The position numbers and the translations under genes are program-made. A DNA stretch of 64,000 bases, from positions 372,001 through 436,000 of the forward strand of contig NZ_CP091456.1 of NCBI RefSeq assembly GCF_023611925.1. The letters run 5' to 3'. Below the pieces are notes generated by a model. That model did no database searches, was not told the origin of the DNA, and worked only from the letters and a program-made list of their open reading frames with translations. Every line of letters begins with the position of its first letter. The first letter of the stretch is position 1. Below are positions 36,106 to 45,531 of this stretch, in pieces. The DNA is from Avibacterium sp. 20-132. Lineage in GTDB: Bacteria; Pseudomonadota; Gammaproteobacteria; Enterobacterales; Pasteurellaceae.

Positions 36106-38730
36106 ATGAGTAACGTGGTTGAAAACACAAGTAGCCCAGCTCAAGCAGAAGTGAACGCCTTGGTGGAAAAAGGCTTAGTTGCCTTAGAAGAATTCCTCCA
36201 GCTCAACCAAGAACAGGTTGATTACATTGTGGCGAAAGCCTCGGTAGCGGCGCTCGATCAGCACGGTGTGCTTGCTATGCACGCTTATGAAGAAACAGGG
36301 CGTGGTGTGTTTGAAGACAAAGCAACGAAAAATTTATTTGCCTGTGAGTATGTGGTAAATAATATGCGAAATCTGAAAACCGTTGGGGTGATTAGTGAAG
36401 ATGATGTAACGGGCATCACTGAAATTGCTGATCCCGTTGGCGTGATATGTGGGATAACACCAACCACAAATCCGACTTCCACCACCATTTTTAAAGCCCT
36501 CATTGCCCTTAAAACACGTAACCCAATTATTTTTGCTTTCCACCCTTCTGCACAGCAATCTTCTGCTCACGCTGCGCGTATTGTTTATGATGCGGCAGTG
36601 GCGGCTGGTGCGCCTAAAAATTGTGTGCAATGGATAGAAACGCCCTCAATGGAAGGCACATCAGCACTAATGAAACATCCCGGTATTGCCACTATTTTAG
36701 CAACAGGTGGGAATGCGATGGTTGAAGCCGCTTATTCTTGTGGTAAACCAGCCCTTGGTGTGGGGGCGGGGAATGTGCCAGCTTATGTAGAAAAAAGTGC
36801 TGACCTGCAACAAGCCGTACACGATATTGTGATGTCCAAAGCCTTTGATAATGGAATGATCTGTGCCTCTGAACAAGCGGCGATTGTTGATGCTGAAATC
36901 TATGATGACTTCATCAAAGAAATGAAATCTTACGGCGTTTACCTTGTCAATAAAAAAGAAAAAGCAATGTTGGAAGAATTTATGTTCGGCGCAAAAGCCA
37001 ACAGTGCAAACTGTGCAGGGGCAAAATTAAACGCCAATGTGGTGGGCAAACCCGCCTATTGGATCGCTCAACAAGCAGGTTTTGAAGTGCCAGAAAAAAC
37101 CAATATTCTTTTAGCTGAATGTAAAGAAGTTGGACCAAAAGAACCGCTCACGCGTGAAAAACTTTCTCCTGTACTTGCTTTACTTAAGTCTCATTCTCGT
37201 GAAGAAGGGGTGAAATTAGCTGAGCAAATGGTGGAATTTAACGGATTAGGGCATTCCGCTGCCATTCACACAAAAGATACTGAGCTTGCCAAAGAATTTG
37301 GTGAACGCGTAAAAGCCATTCGTGTAATTTGGAACTCACCTTCTACCTTTGGGGGGATTGGTGATGTGTATAACTCCTTCTTGCCATCGTTAACCTTAGG
37401 TTGTGGTTCTTACGGTAAAAATTCCGTAGGTAACAACGTAAGTGCGGTGAATTTATTAAATATTAAACGAGTGGGCAGACGGAGAAATAATATGCAATGG
37501 TTTAAAGTACCTTCAAAAATCTATTTTGAACGGGATTCAATCCAATATCTACAATCAATGAAAGGTATGGAACGTGTGGTAATCATCACCGACCGCACAA
37601 TGGTAGATTTAGGCTTTGTAGAAAAAATTGCGAAACAAATCACTGCACGTGGCAACCACGTTACCTATCAATTATTCGCGGACGTTGAGCCAGATCCAAG
37701 TATTGAAACTGTACGTCGTGGGGTTGAATTAATTCGTAGTTACAAACCAGACACCATTATTGCCTTAGGTGGTGGCTCATCAATGGATGCAGCAAAAGTA
37801 ATGTGGTTATTCTATGAACAACCTGAAGTAGATTTCCGTGATCTCGTCCAAAAATTTATGGATATTCGTAAACGCGCCTTTAAATTCCCACAATTAGGAC
37901 GCAAAGCACGCTTTATCGGTATCCCAACCACTTCAGGAACAGGTTCTGAAGTTACGCCATTTGCCGTGATCACCGAAGGTGATAAAAAATACCCAATCGC
38001 CGACTATTCACTTACCCCAACAGTCGCTATTGTCGATCCGGCGCTGGTAATGACCGTACCCGCTCACGTTGCCGCAGATACAGGGTTAGATGTGCTAACT
38101 CACGCAACGGAAGCCTATGTTTCGGTACTAGCCAACGATTTTACAGACGGCTTAGCGTTGCAAGCGATTAAATTAGTGTTTGAAAATCTTGAACGTTCCG
38201 TAAAAGAAAAAGATCCAGAAGCCAGAGAGAAAATGCACAACGCCTCAACAATGGCTGGAATGGCATTCGCCAATGCGTTCTTAGGAATGAACCACTCTCT
38301 CGCCCATAAAATTGGTGGCCGTTTCCATACGCCTCACGGACGCACCAACGCCATTTTAATGCCGCACGTTATCCGTTATAACGGTACACGTCCGCAAAAA
38401 GTGGCAACTTGGCCGAAATATAATCATTATAAAGCCGATGTGAAATACCAAGAAATCGCACGTATGCTAGGCTTACCTTGTGCCACGCCAGAAGAAGGCG
38501 TGAAATCTTTCGCGCAAGCTTGTTATGATTTAGCTGCCAGCGTGGGCATTCAAATGTCTTTCAAAGAACAGGGTATTGATGAACAAACTTGGCTCGATGC
38601 ACGTCGTGATGTGGCATTGCTTGCCTTTGAAGATCAATGCTCGCCAGCTAACCCACGCTTGCCATTAGTGGAAGATATGGAAGTAATTTTAACCAATGCC
38701 TACTACGGTTACGATCCAAGTCAATATTAA
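36106..38730 (+). CDS. adhE: Bifunctional acetaldehyde-CoA / alcohol dehydrogenase
   Basis: An 874-residue fermentative enzyme that reduces acetyl-CoA to ethanol with two NADH. Residues 1-~440 are the aldehyde dehydrogenase, with catalytic cysteine in DNGMICASEQ. Residues ~450-874 are the iron-dependent alcohol dehydrogenase, with the GGGSSMDAAK nucleotide motif and metal ligands in NHSLAHKIGGRFHTPHGR. The protein is known to form spirosome filaments. The linker between domains carries an uptake signal (37440 region). The start follows TAGGAGAAATCATT. Monocistronic. Confidence 0.96.
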   Translation: MSNVVENTSSPAQAEVNALVEKGLVALEEFLQLNQEQVDYIVAKASVAALDQHGVLAMHAYEETGRGVFEDKATKNLFACEYVVNNMRNLKTVGVISEDDVTGITEIADPVGVICGITPTTNPTSTTIFKALIALKTRNPIIFAFHPSAQQSSAHAARIVYDAAVAAGAPKNCVQWIETPSMEGTSALMKHPGIATILATGGNAMVEAAYSCGKPALGVGAGNVPAYVEKSADLQQAVHDIVMSKAFDNGMICASEQAAIVDAEIYDDFIKEMKSYGVYLVNKKEKAMLEEFMFGAKANSANCAGAKLNANVVGKPAYWIAQQAGFEVPEKTNILLAECKEVGPKEPLTREKLSPVLALLKSHSREEGVKLAEQMVEFNGLGHSAAIHTKDTELAKEFGERVKAIRVIWNSPSTFGGIGDVYNSFLPSLTLGCGSYGKNSVGNNVSAVNLLNIKRVGRRRNNMQWFKVPSKIYFERDSIQYLQSMKGMERVVIITDRTMVDLGFVEKIAKQITARGNHVTYQLFADVEPDPSIETVRRGVELIRSYKPDTIIALGGGSSMDAAKVMWLFYEQPEVDFRDLVQKFMDIRKRAFKFPQLGRKARFIGIPTTSGTGSEVTPFAVITEGDKKYPIADYSLTPTVAIVDPALVMTVPAHVAADTGLDVLTHATEAYVSVLANDFTDGLALQAIKLVFENLERSVKEKDPEAREKMHNASTMAGMAFANAFLGMNHSLAHKIGGRFHTPHGRTNAILMPHVIRYNGTRPQKVATWPKYNHYKADVKYQEIARMLGLPCATPEEGVKSFAQACYDLAASVGIQMSFKEQGIDEQTWLDARRDVALLAFEDQCSPANPRLPLVEDMEVILTNAYYGYDPSQY

Positions 38731-38781
38731 TCGACTATAACGCTGATTGACGTAAATCTGTATTAATCAGCAAAATCAATG

Positions 38782-38818
38782 AAAAAACCACCGCACTTTA
38801 AAAGAGCGGTGGTTTTTT
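38782..38818 (+). terminator. Rho-independent terminator of adhE
   Basis: AAAAAACCACCGC (38782-38794) and GCGGTGGTTTTTT (38806-38818) are perfect inverted copies. One uptake signal lies in the first arm, with a degenerate copy in the second. Confidence 0.9.
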
Positions 38819-38838
38819 GTTAGTTTTTTATTAGAAAA

Positions 38839-39318
38839 TTAGCTGTTACAGCTTTCACAAGCAGCAGTAAACATCCAAACTAATTTTTCTTGCTCTTTAA
38901 TGTAATCACTCATTTGTGAAGCTGTACCTTCATCATCAGCATCAGCGGCTAACGCCAAGATTTCACGTTGTTGTTTGAGTAATGTTTTAAAGCCAGATAA
39001 CGTACCGCTTAAGCATTCTTGCGCCACACTTACACCAGTATGTTCTTTAATTAACGATTTTGTTAAATATTCGCTGAAAGCATTGCTTGGGGTGTAGCCT
39101 AAAGTAAGGATACGCTCTGCAATTTCATCTACTTTTACCACTAAATCATCATAAATTTCTTCAAATTTTGCGTGTAATTCAAAGAAATTAACCCCTTTGA
39201 TATTCCAGTGGTAACCGCGCACGTTCATATAAAAGACTTGGTAAGTAGCAAGTAAGTTATTAAGTTCTTGCGCTAATTTTTCTGAAGTGGCTTTGTCTAA
39301 ACCGATATTTGTTGCCAT
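38839..39318 (-). CDS. dps: Dps-family DNA-binding ferritin
   Basis: A 159-residue mini-ferritin that stores iron using peroxide and protects DNA. The inter-subunit ferroxidase residues are seen as H37 (RGYHWNIKG), H49 (FELHAKF), D64 and E68 (VDEIAERILTLG). The N-terminal tail is short and not strongly basic, so DNA binding is less certain than the ferroxidase role. An OxyR-like motif lies upstream. It is monocistronic. Confidence 0.93.
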   Translation of the reverse strand: MATNIGLDKATSEKLAQELNNLLATYQVFYMNVRGYHWNIKGVNFFELHAKFEEIYDDLVVKVDEIAERILTLGYTPSNAFSEYLTKSLIKEHTGVSVAQECLSGTLSGFKTLLKQQREILALAADADDEGTASQMSDYIKEQEKLVWMFTAACESCNS

Positions 39319-39377
39319 AGTATGTTCTCCTCTGTTTGATTTCCTATGATGATAACGATAAATACCTTACAAATAAA

Positions 39378-39414
39378 ATGGATATAAATGATAGATTTAA
39401 TAGCCTAAAACTAT
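39378..39414 (-). promoter_or_regulatory. OxyR-like site upstream of dps
   Basis: ATAG-N7-CTAT is perfect at 39400-39414, preceded at the right 11-base steps by ATGG (39378) and a poor TGAT (39389). This resembles the four-element OxyR pattern, about 60-95 bases before the dps start. Confidence 0.4.
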
Positions 39415-39437
39415 TTAATAACAATCTATTGATAGCC

Positions 39438-40007
39438 TCAAGTTTTCAACCAATTTTCAATTAACCTTTTTCCTTGCGCTGAAATATAAGATTCGGGGTG
39501 GAATTGTACGCCAAAAATTGGTAAATGGCGATGTTGCATTGCCATTATGATCCCTTCTTCGCAAGTGGCGGTAATGTCTAATTCAGGTGGAAAATTCTGC
39601 TTCGATACCGCCCACGAATGATAAAGCCCAATTTGAAATTGGCTCGGCAATCCTAAAAACAAGCCAGAATTTGACCGCACTTTGATCTGCTTTGCCTGCC
39701 CGTGTCGCACCTGCGCTAAATTATATAACGTTGCCCCAAAAAATTCACATAAGGTTTGATGTCCAAGGCAAACGCCTAGAATAGATTTACTGTGCTGATA
39801 GCGTTCCAACATTGCAAACAGTTGTGGATAAGCACGAGGAACATCAGGACCCGGAGAAATTAAAATGTGGCTGAAATTTTCTACTTCATCAAGGCTTAAA
39901 TGCTCTACATTTTGCACGGAAAATGGCACATCAAACTGACGAATTAAATCCACCAAATTGTAGGTAAAAGAGTCTTGATTATTGATAATTAATAAATTTG
40001 TGTTCAT
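39438..40007 (-). CDS. pabA: Aminodeoxychorismate synthase, glutamine amidotransferase subunit
   Basis: A 189-residue class I glutamine amidotransferase that supplies ammonia to PabB. The triad is visible: C80 in ILGVCLGHQ, H170 and E172 in GVQFHPESYIS. The related TrpG (anthranilate synthase) has the same fold; divergence from pabB 56 bases away and the absence of trp genes favour PabA, though one protein may serve both. The start MNTNLLIINNQDSFTYN is typical. Confidence 0.87.
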   Translation of the reverse strand: MNTNLLIINNQDSFTYNLVDLIRQFDVPFSVQNVEHLSLDEVENFSHILISPGPDVPRAYPQLFAMLERYQHSKSILGVCLGHQTLCEFFGATLYNLAQVRHGQAKQIKVRSNSGLFLGLPSQFQIGLYHSWAVSKQNFPPELDITATCEEGIIMAMQHRHLPIFGVQFHPESYISAQGKRLIENWLKT

Positions 40008-40063
40008 CTTATGGATTCACTACAATGATGACATTCTGCTATCTTACTTGATTTATTGTTCCT

Positions 40064-41059
40064 ATGCCATTTGATTACTTTGTGCAACGTGCTAACCACT
40101 TAGGCGCTCAACATATTCCTTTTTTCTTTTTGATCGATTTTGAACAGCAACACCCCATTATTTGCCCCCTTGCAGAATGTGCCGAGCAAGGTATTTGGTT
40201 TGAGTTTCCAAGCCAAAATAATTTGCCAATGGCAGCCCAATCAAGCCCAGATAAACCTTTTAGATTAAAAAAATTTCCTATTGATTTTGCCACTTATCAG
40301 CAAGGTTTTGAAATGGTTCAACAGGCATTGCAACAAGGAAATTCCTATTTACTCAATCTCACTTATGCCACGCCGATTGCAATAAATTATAATCTCAACA
40401 CGTTGTTTTCTGCCACGCAGGCGAAATATAAACTCTTGTTTAAAAAAGAGTTTGTTTGTTTTTCGCCTGAGCCTTTTGTGAAAATTTCGCATAACCAAAT
40501 TTTCACTTATCCAATGAAAGGCACGATAAATGCGGATTTGCCCGATGCAGAGAAACAATTAATCAACTCTGAAAAGGAGCAGCGAGAACATTACACCATT
40601 GTGGATTTAATGCGTAATGACCTTGCTATGGTAGGGCAAAATGTGCAAGTAACGCGTTTTCGATATTTAGAAAAGATTATTACCGAAGGTGGGGCAATTT
40701 GGCAGACAAGTTCAGAGATTCGTGCAGATCTTAACACAAACTGGCAGGCGCACATTGGTACAATACTCAGCCAGCTTTTACCCGCAGGCTCGATCAGTGG
40801 CGCGCCAAAAGAAAAAACCGTTGCCACCATTCAACAGGCAGAATTAGGGCAACGGGGTTATTACACGGGCGTGTTTGGCATTTTTAATGGCGAAAGTCTT
40901 GAAAGTGCGGTTGCAATTCGTTTTATTTCACAGCAAAACGGACAATACTCTTTCCATAGTGGTGGAGGGATTACGATTCAAAGCAACGCAGAACAAGAAT
41001 ATCAAGAATTATTAGAGAAAATTTATGTGCCACTTAAAGCGCAAAAAGGAACGAACTAA
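40064..41059 (+). CDS. pabB: Aminodeoxychorismate synthase component I
   Basis: A 331-residue chorismate-utilising enzyme that makes 4-amino-4-deoxychorismate for folate. It keeps the catalytic core (YPMKGTINADLPD, where the lysine attacks chorismate; EHYTIVDLMRNDLAMVG; GSISGAPKEKTV; GYYTGVFGIFN). It lacks much of the N-terminal domain of E. coli PabB (453 residues), so it is a short form. No tryptophan-pocket needs are visible. It overlaps pabC by one base (TAATG). An internal uptake signal is at about 40902. Confidence 0.9.
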   Translation: MPFDYFVQRANHLGAQHIPFFFLIDFEQQHPIICPLAECAEQGIWFEFPSQNNLPMAAQSSPDKPFRLKKFPIDFATYQQGFEMVQQALQQGNSYLLNLTYATPIAINYNLNTLFSATQAKYKLLFKKEFVCFSPEPFVKISHNQIFTYPMKGTINADLPDAEKQLINSEKEQREHYTIVDLMRNDLAMVGQNVQVTRFRYLEKIITEGGAIWQTSSEIRADLNTNWQAHIGTILSQLLPAGSISGAPKEKTVATIQQAELGQRGYYTGVFGIFNGESLESAVAIRFISQQNGQYSFHSGGGITIQSNAEQEYQELLEKIYVPLKAQKGTN

Positions 41060-41649
41060 TGGATTTCCCCTTATTTGAAACCCTGTGCATTGAAAACGGG
41101 CAAGTGCAAAATTTGGCTTTACACCAACAGCGTTATACACAAAGTGTGAGCGAATTTTATTCCAACCAACCTTATACAATTTTTTCCCTCGAAAAAATTC
41201 TGCAAAAAAACACCGCACTTTGGAAAAACCTTCATAGTCCCATTGTCCGCTGTCGTATTGACTACAATGCCGAGCAGTATCGCCTTCAATGTTTCCCTTA
41301 TCAGCGCAAAGGCTACCGTCATTTTCAACCCGTGATTTGTGATGAGATTGACTACCATTTGAAATATAGCGATCGTACTATTTTCAACGAATTGCTGAAA
41401 CAAAAAGGCAATTGCGATGAAATTATTATTGTTAAACAAGGTAAAATTACTGATTGCACCATTGGCAATCTTATACTCCGCCAAGGTGCGCAATGGTTCA
41501 CCCCTGATAGCCCTCTTTTAATCGGCACACAACGCACAAAATTGCTACAACAAAATAAAATCAAAGAGCGGTCAATTTTTCTCACTGATTTAGCGAAATA
41601 TGAAGAAATTCGACTAATTAATGCGTTAAATCCGTTTGACGATCTCTGA
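41059..41649 (+). CDS. pabC: Class IV aminotransferase-like protein, probable aminodeoxychorismate lyase
   Basis: A 196-residue member of the PLP class IV fold, shorter than E. coli PabC (269). The candidate PLP lysine lies in DYHLKYSDRTIFNEL, matching the KxxxR element of the family, and DEIIIVKQGKITDCTIGNL resembles the conserved 'E...ANL' strand. In Pasteurellaceae a gene of this kind follows pabB. Its one-base overlap with pabB supports the last step of p-aminobenzoate synthesis. The small size makes the exact activity uncertain. Confidence 0.7.
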   Translation: MDFPLFETLCIENGQVQNLALHQQRYTQSVSEFYSNQPYTIFSLEKILQKNTALWKNLHSPIVRCRIDYNAEQYRLQCFPYQRKGYRHFQPVICDEIDYHLKYSDRTIFNELLKQKGNCDEIIIVKQGKITDCTIGNLILRQGAQWFTPDSPLLIGTQRTKLLQQNKIKERSIFLTDLAKYEEIRLINALNPFDDL

Positions 41650-41685
41650 ATACGGTTTATTAAACCATAAATGGCAAAACAAAAT

Positions 41686-41713
41686 GGGCGAACACGTAGG
41701 TTCGCCCCTACGT
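41686..41713. repeat. Palindromic repeat with two alternative hairpins
   Basis: GGGCGAAC (41686-41693) pairs with GTTCGCCC (41700-41707). The loop ACGTAGG (41694-41700) can instead pair with CCTACGT (41707-41713). The stems exclude each other. The sequence resembles a dispersed repeat I recall from many genomes (GTAGGGGCGAAC-type). No T run follows, so it is a poor terminator. Confidence 0.6.
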
Positions 41714-41830
41714 TGAATAAGTAAAGTGCGGTGCTTTTTTATGAGAAAGTTAAATAAATAGATTTCCCTTTCAGTTTTCCATAAGATTGCATAAAATAAA
41801 ATCATCTTTTTCACTTAAAAGGAAAATAAA

Positions 41831-42220
41831 ATGACAAAAATTATTCATACAGAAAATGCGCCTGCTGCGATTGGTCCTTATGTACAAGCGGTGGATTTAG
41901 GCAATTTAGTGTTAACTTCAGGGCAAATTCCAGTTAATCCTGTAACAGGTGAAGTGCCGGTGGATATTGTGGCGCAAGCACGTCAATCTTTAGAAAATGT
42001 TAAGGCCATTATTGAACAGGCAGGTTTAACTGTCGCAGATATTGTAAAAACAACGGTTTTCGTTAAAGATTTGAATGATTTTGCGGCAGTCAATGCGGAA
42101 TATGAAGGTTTCTTTAAGGAAAATAATCATCCAAACTTCCCCGCTCGCTCTTGTGTGGAAGTGGCACGTTTGCCAAAGGATGTTGGCATAGAAATTGAAG
42201 CAATTGCCGTAAGGAAATAA
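41831..42220 (+). CDS. ridA: RidA family enamine/imine deaminase
   Basis: A 129-residue protein that hydrolyses reactive 2-aminoacrylate-type enamines released by PLP enzymes. The family signatures TSGQIPVNP and the arginine motif FPARSCVEVARLPKD are present; the arginine binds the substrate carboxylate. Length is typical. The start follows AAAAGGAAAATAAA. It is monocistronic. Confidence 0.94.
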   Translation: MTKIIHTENAPAAIGPYVQAVDLGNLVLTSGQIPVNPVTGEVPVDIVAQARQSLENVKAIIEQAGLTVADIVKTTVFVKDLNDFAAVNAEYEGFFKENNHPNFPARSCVEVARLPKDVGIEIEAIAVRK

Positions 42221-42233
42221 TCATCGCAAAAAT

Positions 42234-42258
42234 AAGGGCGAATATCATCGCCCTTTTT
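42234..42258 (+). terminator. Terminator of ridA
   Basis: AAGGGCG (42234-42240), 8-base loop, CGCCCTT (42249-42255), then T-rich. Confidence 0.75.
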
Positions 42259-42273
42259 ACTGTTTTCTTATGT

Positions 42274-42885
42274 TTACATTAAAGCATAGTTAATTAAGCC
42301 AAAGGCAATAAACCACATAATGATCCCTGTAGAGAAATCTAATAAACGCCAAGTAATCGGTCTTTGGAAAAAAGGGATCAGTAATCTTGCACCATAACCT
42401 ACACTGAAAAACCATAATCCAGACGCGGAAATGGTACCAAGCAGAAAAGCGGTTTTATCTTCCGTGGTTAATGTTCCTGCAATACCACCTACGATAACAA
42501 TGGTATCCAAATAAACGTGAGGATTGAGAAAGGTAAGCGCTAAGGCGATCATCAGTGTTTTTTTCAATGATAAAGCCGCTCCTTGTTCTAATGCCAAGGC
42601 GGTATTGTTACGATAGGCGGAAAGAAAAGCACGCGCACCATAAACGAGTAAAAATAATCCCCCCACCAAAGCTAATGCCACACTGGCAATTTTTTCTTGG
42701 CTAATAAAATGCCCTAAGCCAAATACCCCGAGAGAGAAAAGTAAACAATCACAGAGAAAAAAGAGCGTGCATAGTACTAAAACGTGCTGTTTGAGCAATC
42801 CTTGTTTCAGTAAAAATGTGTTTTGTGCGCCAATGGTGGCGATAAGCCCAAAACACATTAAAAAGCCTTGCAGATAAAATTCCAT
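42274..42885 (-). CDS. argO: LysE/ArgO-family amino acid exporter
   Basis: A 203-residue inner-membrane protein with six hydrophobic helices. The conserved GLIATIGAQNTFLLKQGLLKQH near residues 13-34 and the ALTFLNPHVYLDTIVIVGG motif around 118-136 are those of LysE and ArgO. Arginine or lysine export is inferred; E. coli ArgO is the nearest well-known relative. The substrate is not fixed by sequence. It is convergent with ridA. Confidence 0.85.
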   Translation of the reverse strand: MEFYLQGFLMCFGLIATIGAQNTFLLKQGLLKQHVLVLCTLFFLCDCLLFSLGVFGLGHFISQEKIASVALALVGGLFLLVYGARAFLSAYRNNTALALEQGAALSLKKTLMIALALTFLNPHVYLDTIVIVGGIAGTLTTEDKTAFLLGTISASGLWFFSVGYGARLLIPFFQRPITWRLLDFSTGIIMWFIAFGLINYALM

Positions 42886-43028
42886 TCCTTATTCTCCATT
42901 TATCTAAAACGGCGATTATAAAAGCCTTATGTGAAAATAATCAATCAGAAAGGGGAAATTTCCTTAAACTTTATGCGATTAAGTAGTACACTATCGACAC
43001 TTATTTTCAGCCTATCTAGAGGGATAAA

Positions 43029-43703
43029 ATGAAATCTTTTTTAATTGCACCTTCCATTTTATCTGCCGATCTCGCTCGCTTAGGTGAAGATGTCGAGAAC
43101 GTACTAAAGTGCGGTGCAGATTTAATTCATTTTGATGTAATGGATAACCACTATGTGCCGAATTTAACCTTTGGCCCTGCAGTGTGTAAAGCCTTGCGAG
43201 ATTATGGTATCAGTGCGCCCATTGATGTGCATTTAATGGTGAAACCGGTAGATCGTTTAATCCCTGATTTTGCTAAAGCTGGGGCAAATTACATCACCTT
43301 TCACCCTGAAGCCACAGAGCATATTGATCGATCGTTACAACTTATCCGTGATAATGGCTGTAAAGCAGGCTTGGTATTTAATCCCGCTACGCCATTAAGC
43401 TATTTAGACTATGTTATGGATAAAGTCGATATGATTTTACTGATGTCAGTCAATCCCGGTTTTGGCGGTCAGTCTTTTATTCCTTCTACCCTTGAAAAAT
43501 TAAAACAAGCACGCCAACGCATTGATGAAAGCGGTTTCGATATTCGTTTGGAAGTCGATGGCGGTGTGAAAGTGAATAACATTGCAGAAATTGCACGCGC
43601 AGGCGCAGATACCTTTGTGGCAGGATCAGCTATTTTCGATCAACCCGATTATCAAAAAATCATTGACCAAATGCGTCAAGAATTAAGTAAGGTAAGCAAA
43701 TAA
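43029..43703 (+). CDS. rpe: Ribulose-phosphate 3-epimerase
   Basis: A 224-residue TIM-barrel epimerase of the pentose phosphate pathway. The metal histidines and aspartates are in [12 protein letters not shown] and [12 protein letters not shown]. The glycine-rich phosphate site is [12 protein letters not shown], and a later motif is [12 protein letters not shown]. It overlaps gph by one base (TAATG). The rpe-gph-trpS order is conserved with E. coli. Confidence 0.96.
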   Translation: MKSFLIAPSILSADLARLGEDVENVLKCGADLIHFDVMDNHYVPNLTFGPAVCKALRDYGISAPIDVHLMVKPVDRLIPDFAKAGANYITFHPEATEHIDRSLQLIRDNGCKAGLVFNPATPLSYLDYVMDKVDMILLMSVNPGFGGQSFIPSTLEKLKQARQRIDESGFDIRLEVDGGVKVNNIAEIARAGADTFVAGSAIFDQPDYQKIIDQMRQELSKVSK

Positions 43704-44377
43704 TGACATCACAATTTAAACTTATTGGTTTCGATTTAGACGGCACGTTAGTGAACAGCCTGCCCGATTTAGCCCTTTCAGTCAATTCAGCTTTAAACGA
43801 AGTGAATTTACCCTCAGCGCCGGAAGAATTGGTACTCACTTGGATCGGCAATGGTGCTGGCGTATTAATTGCACGAGCGTTAGAATGGGCGGCAGCACAA
43901 ACAGGCAAAACATTAAGTGCGGTAGAAATTGAGCAAGTAAAAACTCGCTTTAATGTTTATTATGGTGAAAACCTGTGTAATCTCAGCCGCTTATACCCAA
44001 ATGTGAAAGAAACACTCACCGCATTAAAAGAGCGTGGCTTTATTTTAGCTGTGGTAACAAATAAACCAACCCAGCACGTTCTTCCTGTACTAAAAGCCTT
44101 TGGTATTGATCATTTATTTAGCGAAACCTTGGGCGGACAATCTTTACCACAAATAAAACCGCACCCTGCTCCCCTTTATTATTTATGCGGTAAATTTGGC
44201 TTATACCCAAAACAAATATTATTTGTAGGGGATTCAAAAAATGACATTATCGCTGCCACTTCTGCAGGTTGCCCAGTGGTAGGATTAACTTACGGCTACA
44301 ATTATAATATTCCTATTGCAGAAGCCCACCCTGATTGGGTGTTTGACGACTTCGCACAAATTCTGCAAATTGTTTAA
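43703..44377 (+). CDS. gph: Phosphoglycolate phosphatase
   Basis: A 224-residue HAD phosphatase that clears 2-phosphoglycolate, a product of oxidative DNA-end repair. The nucleophile motif is GFDLDGTLVNSLPDL; motif II is AVVTNKP; the lysine is in GQSLPQIKPHP; motif IV is LFVGDSKNDIIAA. It is translationally coupled to rpe and 23 bases before trpS. The related family includes other small-sugar phosphatases, but the synteny supports Gph. Confidence 0.93.
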   Translation: MTSQFKLIGFDLDGTLVNSLPDLALSVNSALNEVNLPSAPEELVLTWIGNGAGVLIARALEWAAAQTGKTLSAVEIEQVKTRFNVYYGENLCNLSRLYPNVKETLTALKERGFILAVVTNKPTQHVLPVLKAFGIDHLFSETLGGQSLPQIKPHPAPLYYLCGKFGLYPKQILFVGDSKNDIIAATSAGCPVVGLTYGYNYNIPIAEAHPDWVFDDFAQILQIV

Positions 44378-44400
44378 TGTGATTCAAAAAGGATATAACA

Positions 44401-45402
44401 ATGACCAAACCTATCGTATTTAGTGGCGTTCAGCCCTCTGGTGAATTAACTATCGGTAACTACCTAGGCGCATTACGCCAATGGGTAAAAATGCAAGAAG
44501 ATTATGAATGCTTATTTTGTATCGTGGATCAACACGCAATCACCGTGCGTCAAGATCCACAAAAATTACATTCAGCAACCCTTGATGTGCTGGCATTATA
44601 TTTAGCCTGTGGTATTGATCCTGAAAAAAGCACCATTTTTATTCAATCGCACGTTCCAGAACACGCCCAACTTGCGTGGGTGCTAAATTGCTATACTTAC
44701 TTTGGCGAAATGGGACGAATGACGCAGTTTAAAGATAAATCAGCACGCCACGCTGAAAATGTCAACGTTGGCTTATTTACCTATCCAGTTTTAATGGCAG
44801 CAGATATTTTACTTTACCAAACTAACCAAGTACCAGTAGGGGAAGATCAAAAGCAACATTTAGAAATCACCCGTGATATTGCCCAACGTTTCAACGCACT
44901 TTATGGTGAACATTTTGCTATTCCAGAAGTATTTATTCCAAAAGCGGGCGCACGCGTGATGTCGCTACTTGAGCCTGAGAAAAAAATGTCTAAATCAGAC
45001 GAAAATCGCAATAACGTGATTGGACTGTTAGAAGATCCAAAATCAGTGGTGAAAAAAATCAAACGTGCGGTTACCGATTCTGATGAGCCACCTGTCATTC
45101 GCTATGACGTAAAAAATAAAGCCGGAGTATCTAACTTATTAGATATTTTGGCAGGTATTACAGGCAAAAGTATTGCTGAATTAGAAGCAGAGTTTGAAGG
45201 CAAAATGTATGGTCATTTAAAAACTGCCGTCGCTGATGAAGTATCTGCAATGCTCACACAATTACAAGAACGCTATCACCATTTCCGCAATGATGAAGCC
45301 TTATTACATAAAATCGCCGCAGAAGGGGCGGAAAAAGCGCAAGCCCGTGCGAAAGCCACATTAGACGCAGTCTATAAAGCCATCGGCTTCGTTGCGCGTT
45401 AA
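44401..45402 (+). CDS. trpS: Tryptophanyl-tRNA synthetase
   Basis: A 333-residue class I synthetase. The HIGH-equivalent motif is in [17 protein letters not shown] near residue 12, and the KMSKS loop is [12 protein letters not shown] near 196. [19 protein letters not shown] is the tryptophan/ATP site helix. It completes the rpe-gph-trpS operon and is followed by a strong terminator. Confidence 0.97.
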   Translation: MTKPIVFSGVQPSGELTIGNYLGALRQWVKMQEDYECLFCIVDQHAITVRQDPQKLHSATLDVLALYLACGIDPEKSTIFIQSHVPEHAQLAWVLNCYTYFGEMGRMTQFKDKSARHAENVNVGLFTYPVLMAADILLYQTNQVPVGEDQKQHLEITRDIAQRFNALYGEHFAIPEVFIPKAGARVMSLLEPEKKMSKSDENRNNVIGLLEDPKSVVKKIKRAVTDSDEPPVIRYDVKNKAGVSNLLDILAGITGKSIAELEAEFEGKMYGHLKTAVADEVSAMLTQLQERYHHFRNDEALLHKIAAEGAEKAQARAKATLDAVYKAIGFVAR

Positions 45403-45417
45403 TCCACTTTTAACATT

Positions 45418-45444
45418 AAATTAGGCGAAAAACTCGCCTAATTT
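45418..45444 (+). terminator. Terminator of trpS
   Basis: AAATTAGGCGA (45418-45428), loop AAAAC, TCGCCTAATTT (45434-45444), then T; an uptake signal follows immediately. Confidence 0.9.
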
Positions 45445-45531
45445 TCACCGCACTTTCTTTTACAATGAACTATTATTGTGTAATGTCATCTAAATAAACA
45501 CTTCATTTAATAAATATTCAAAGGAATTTTA

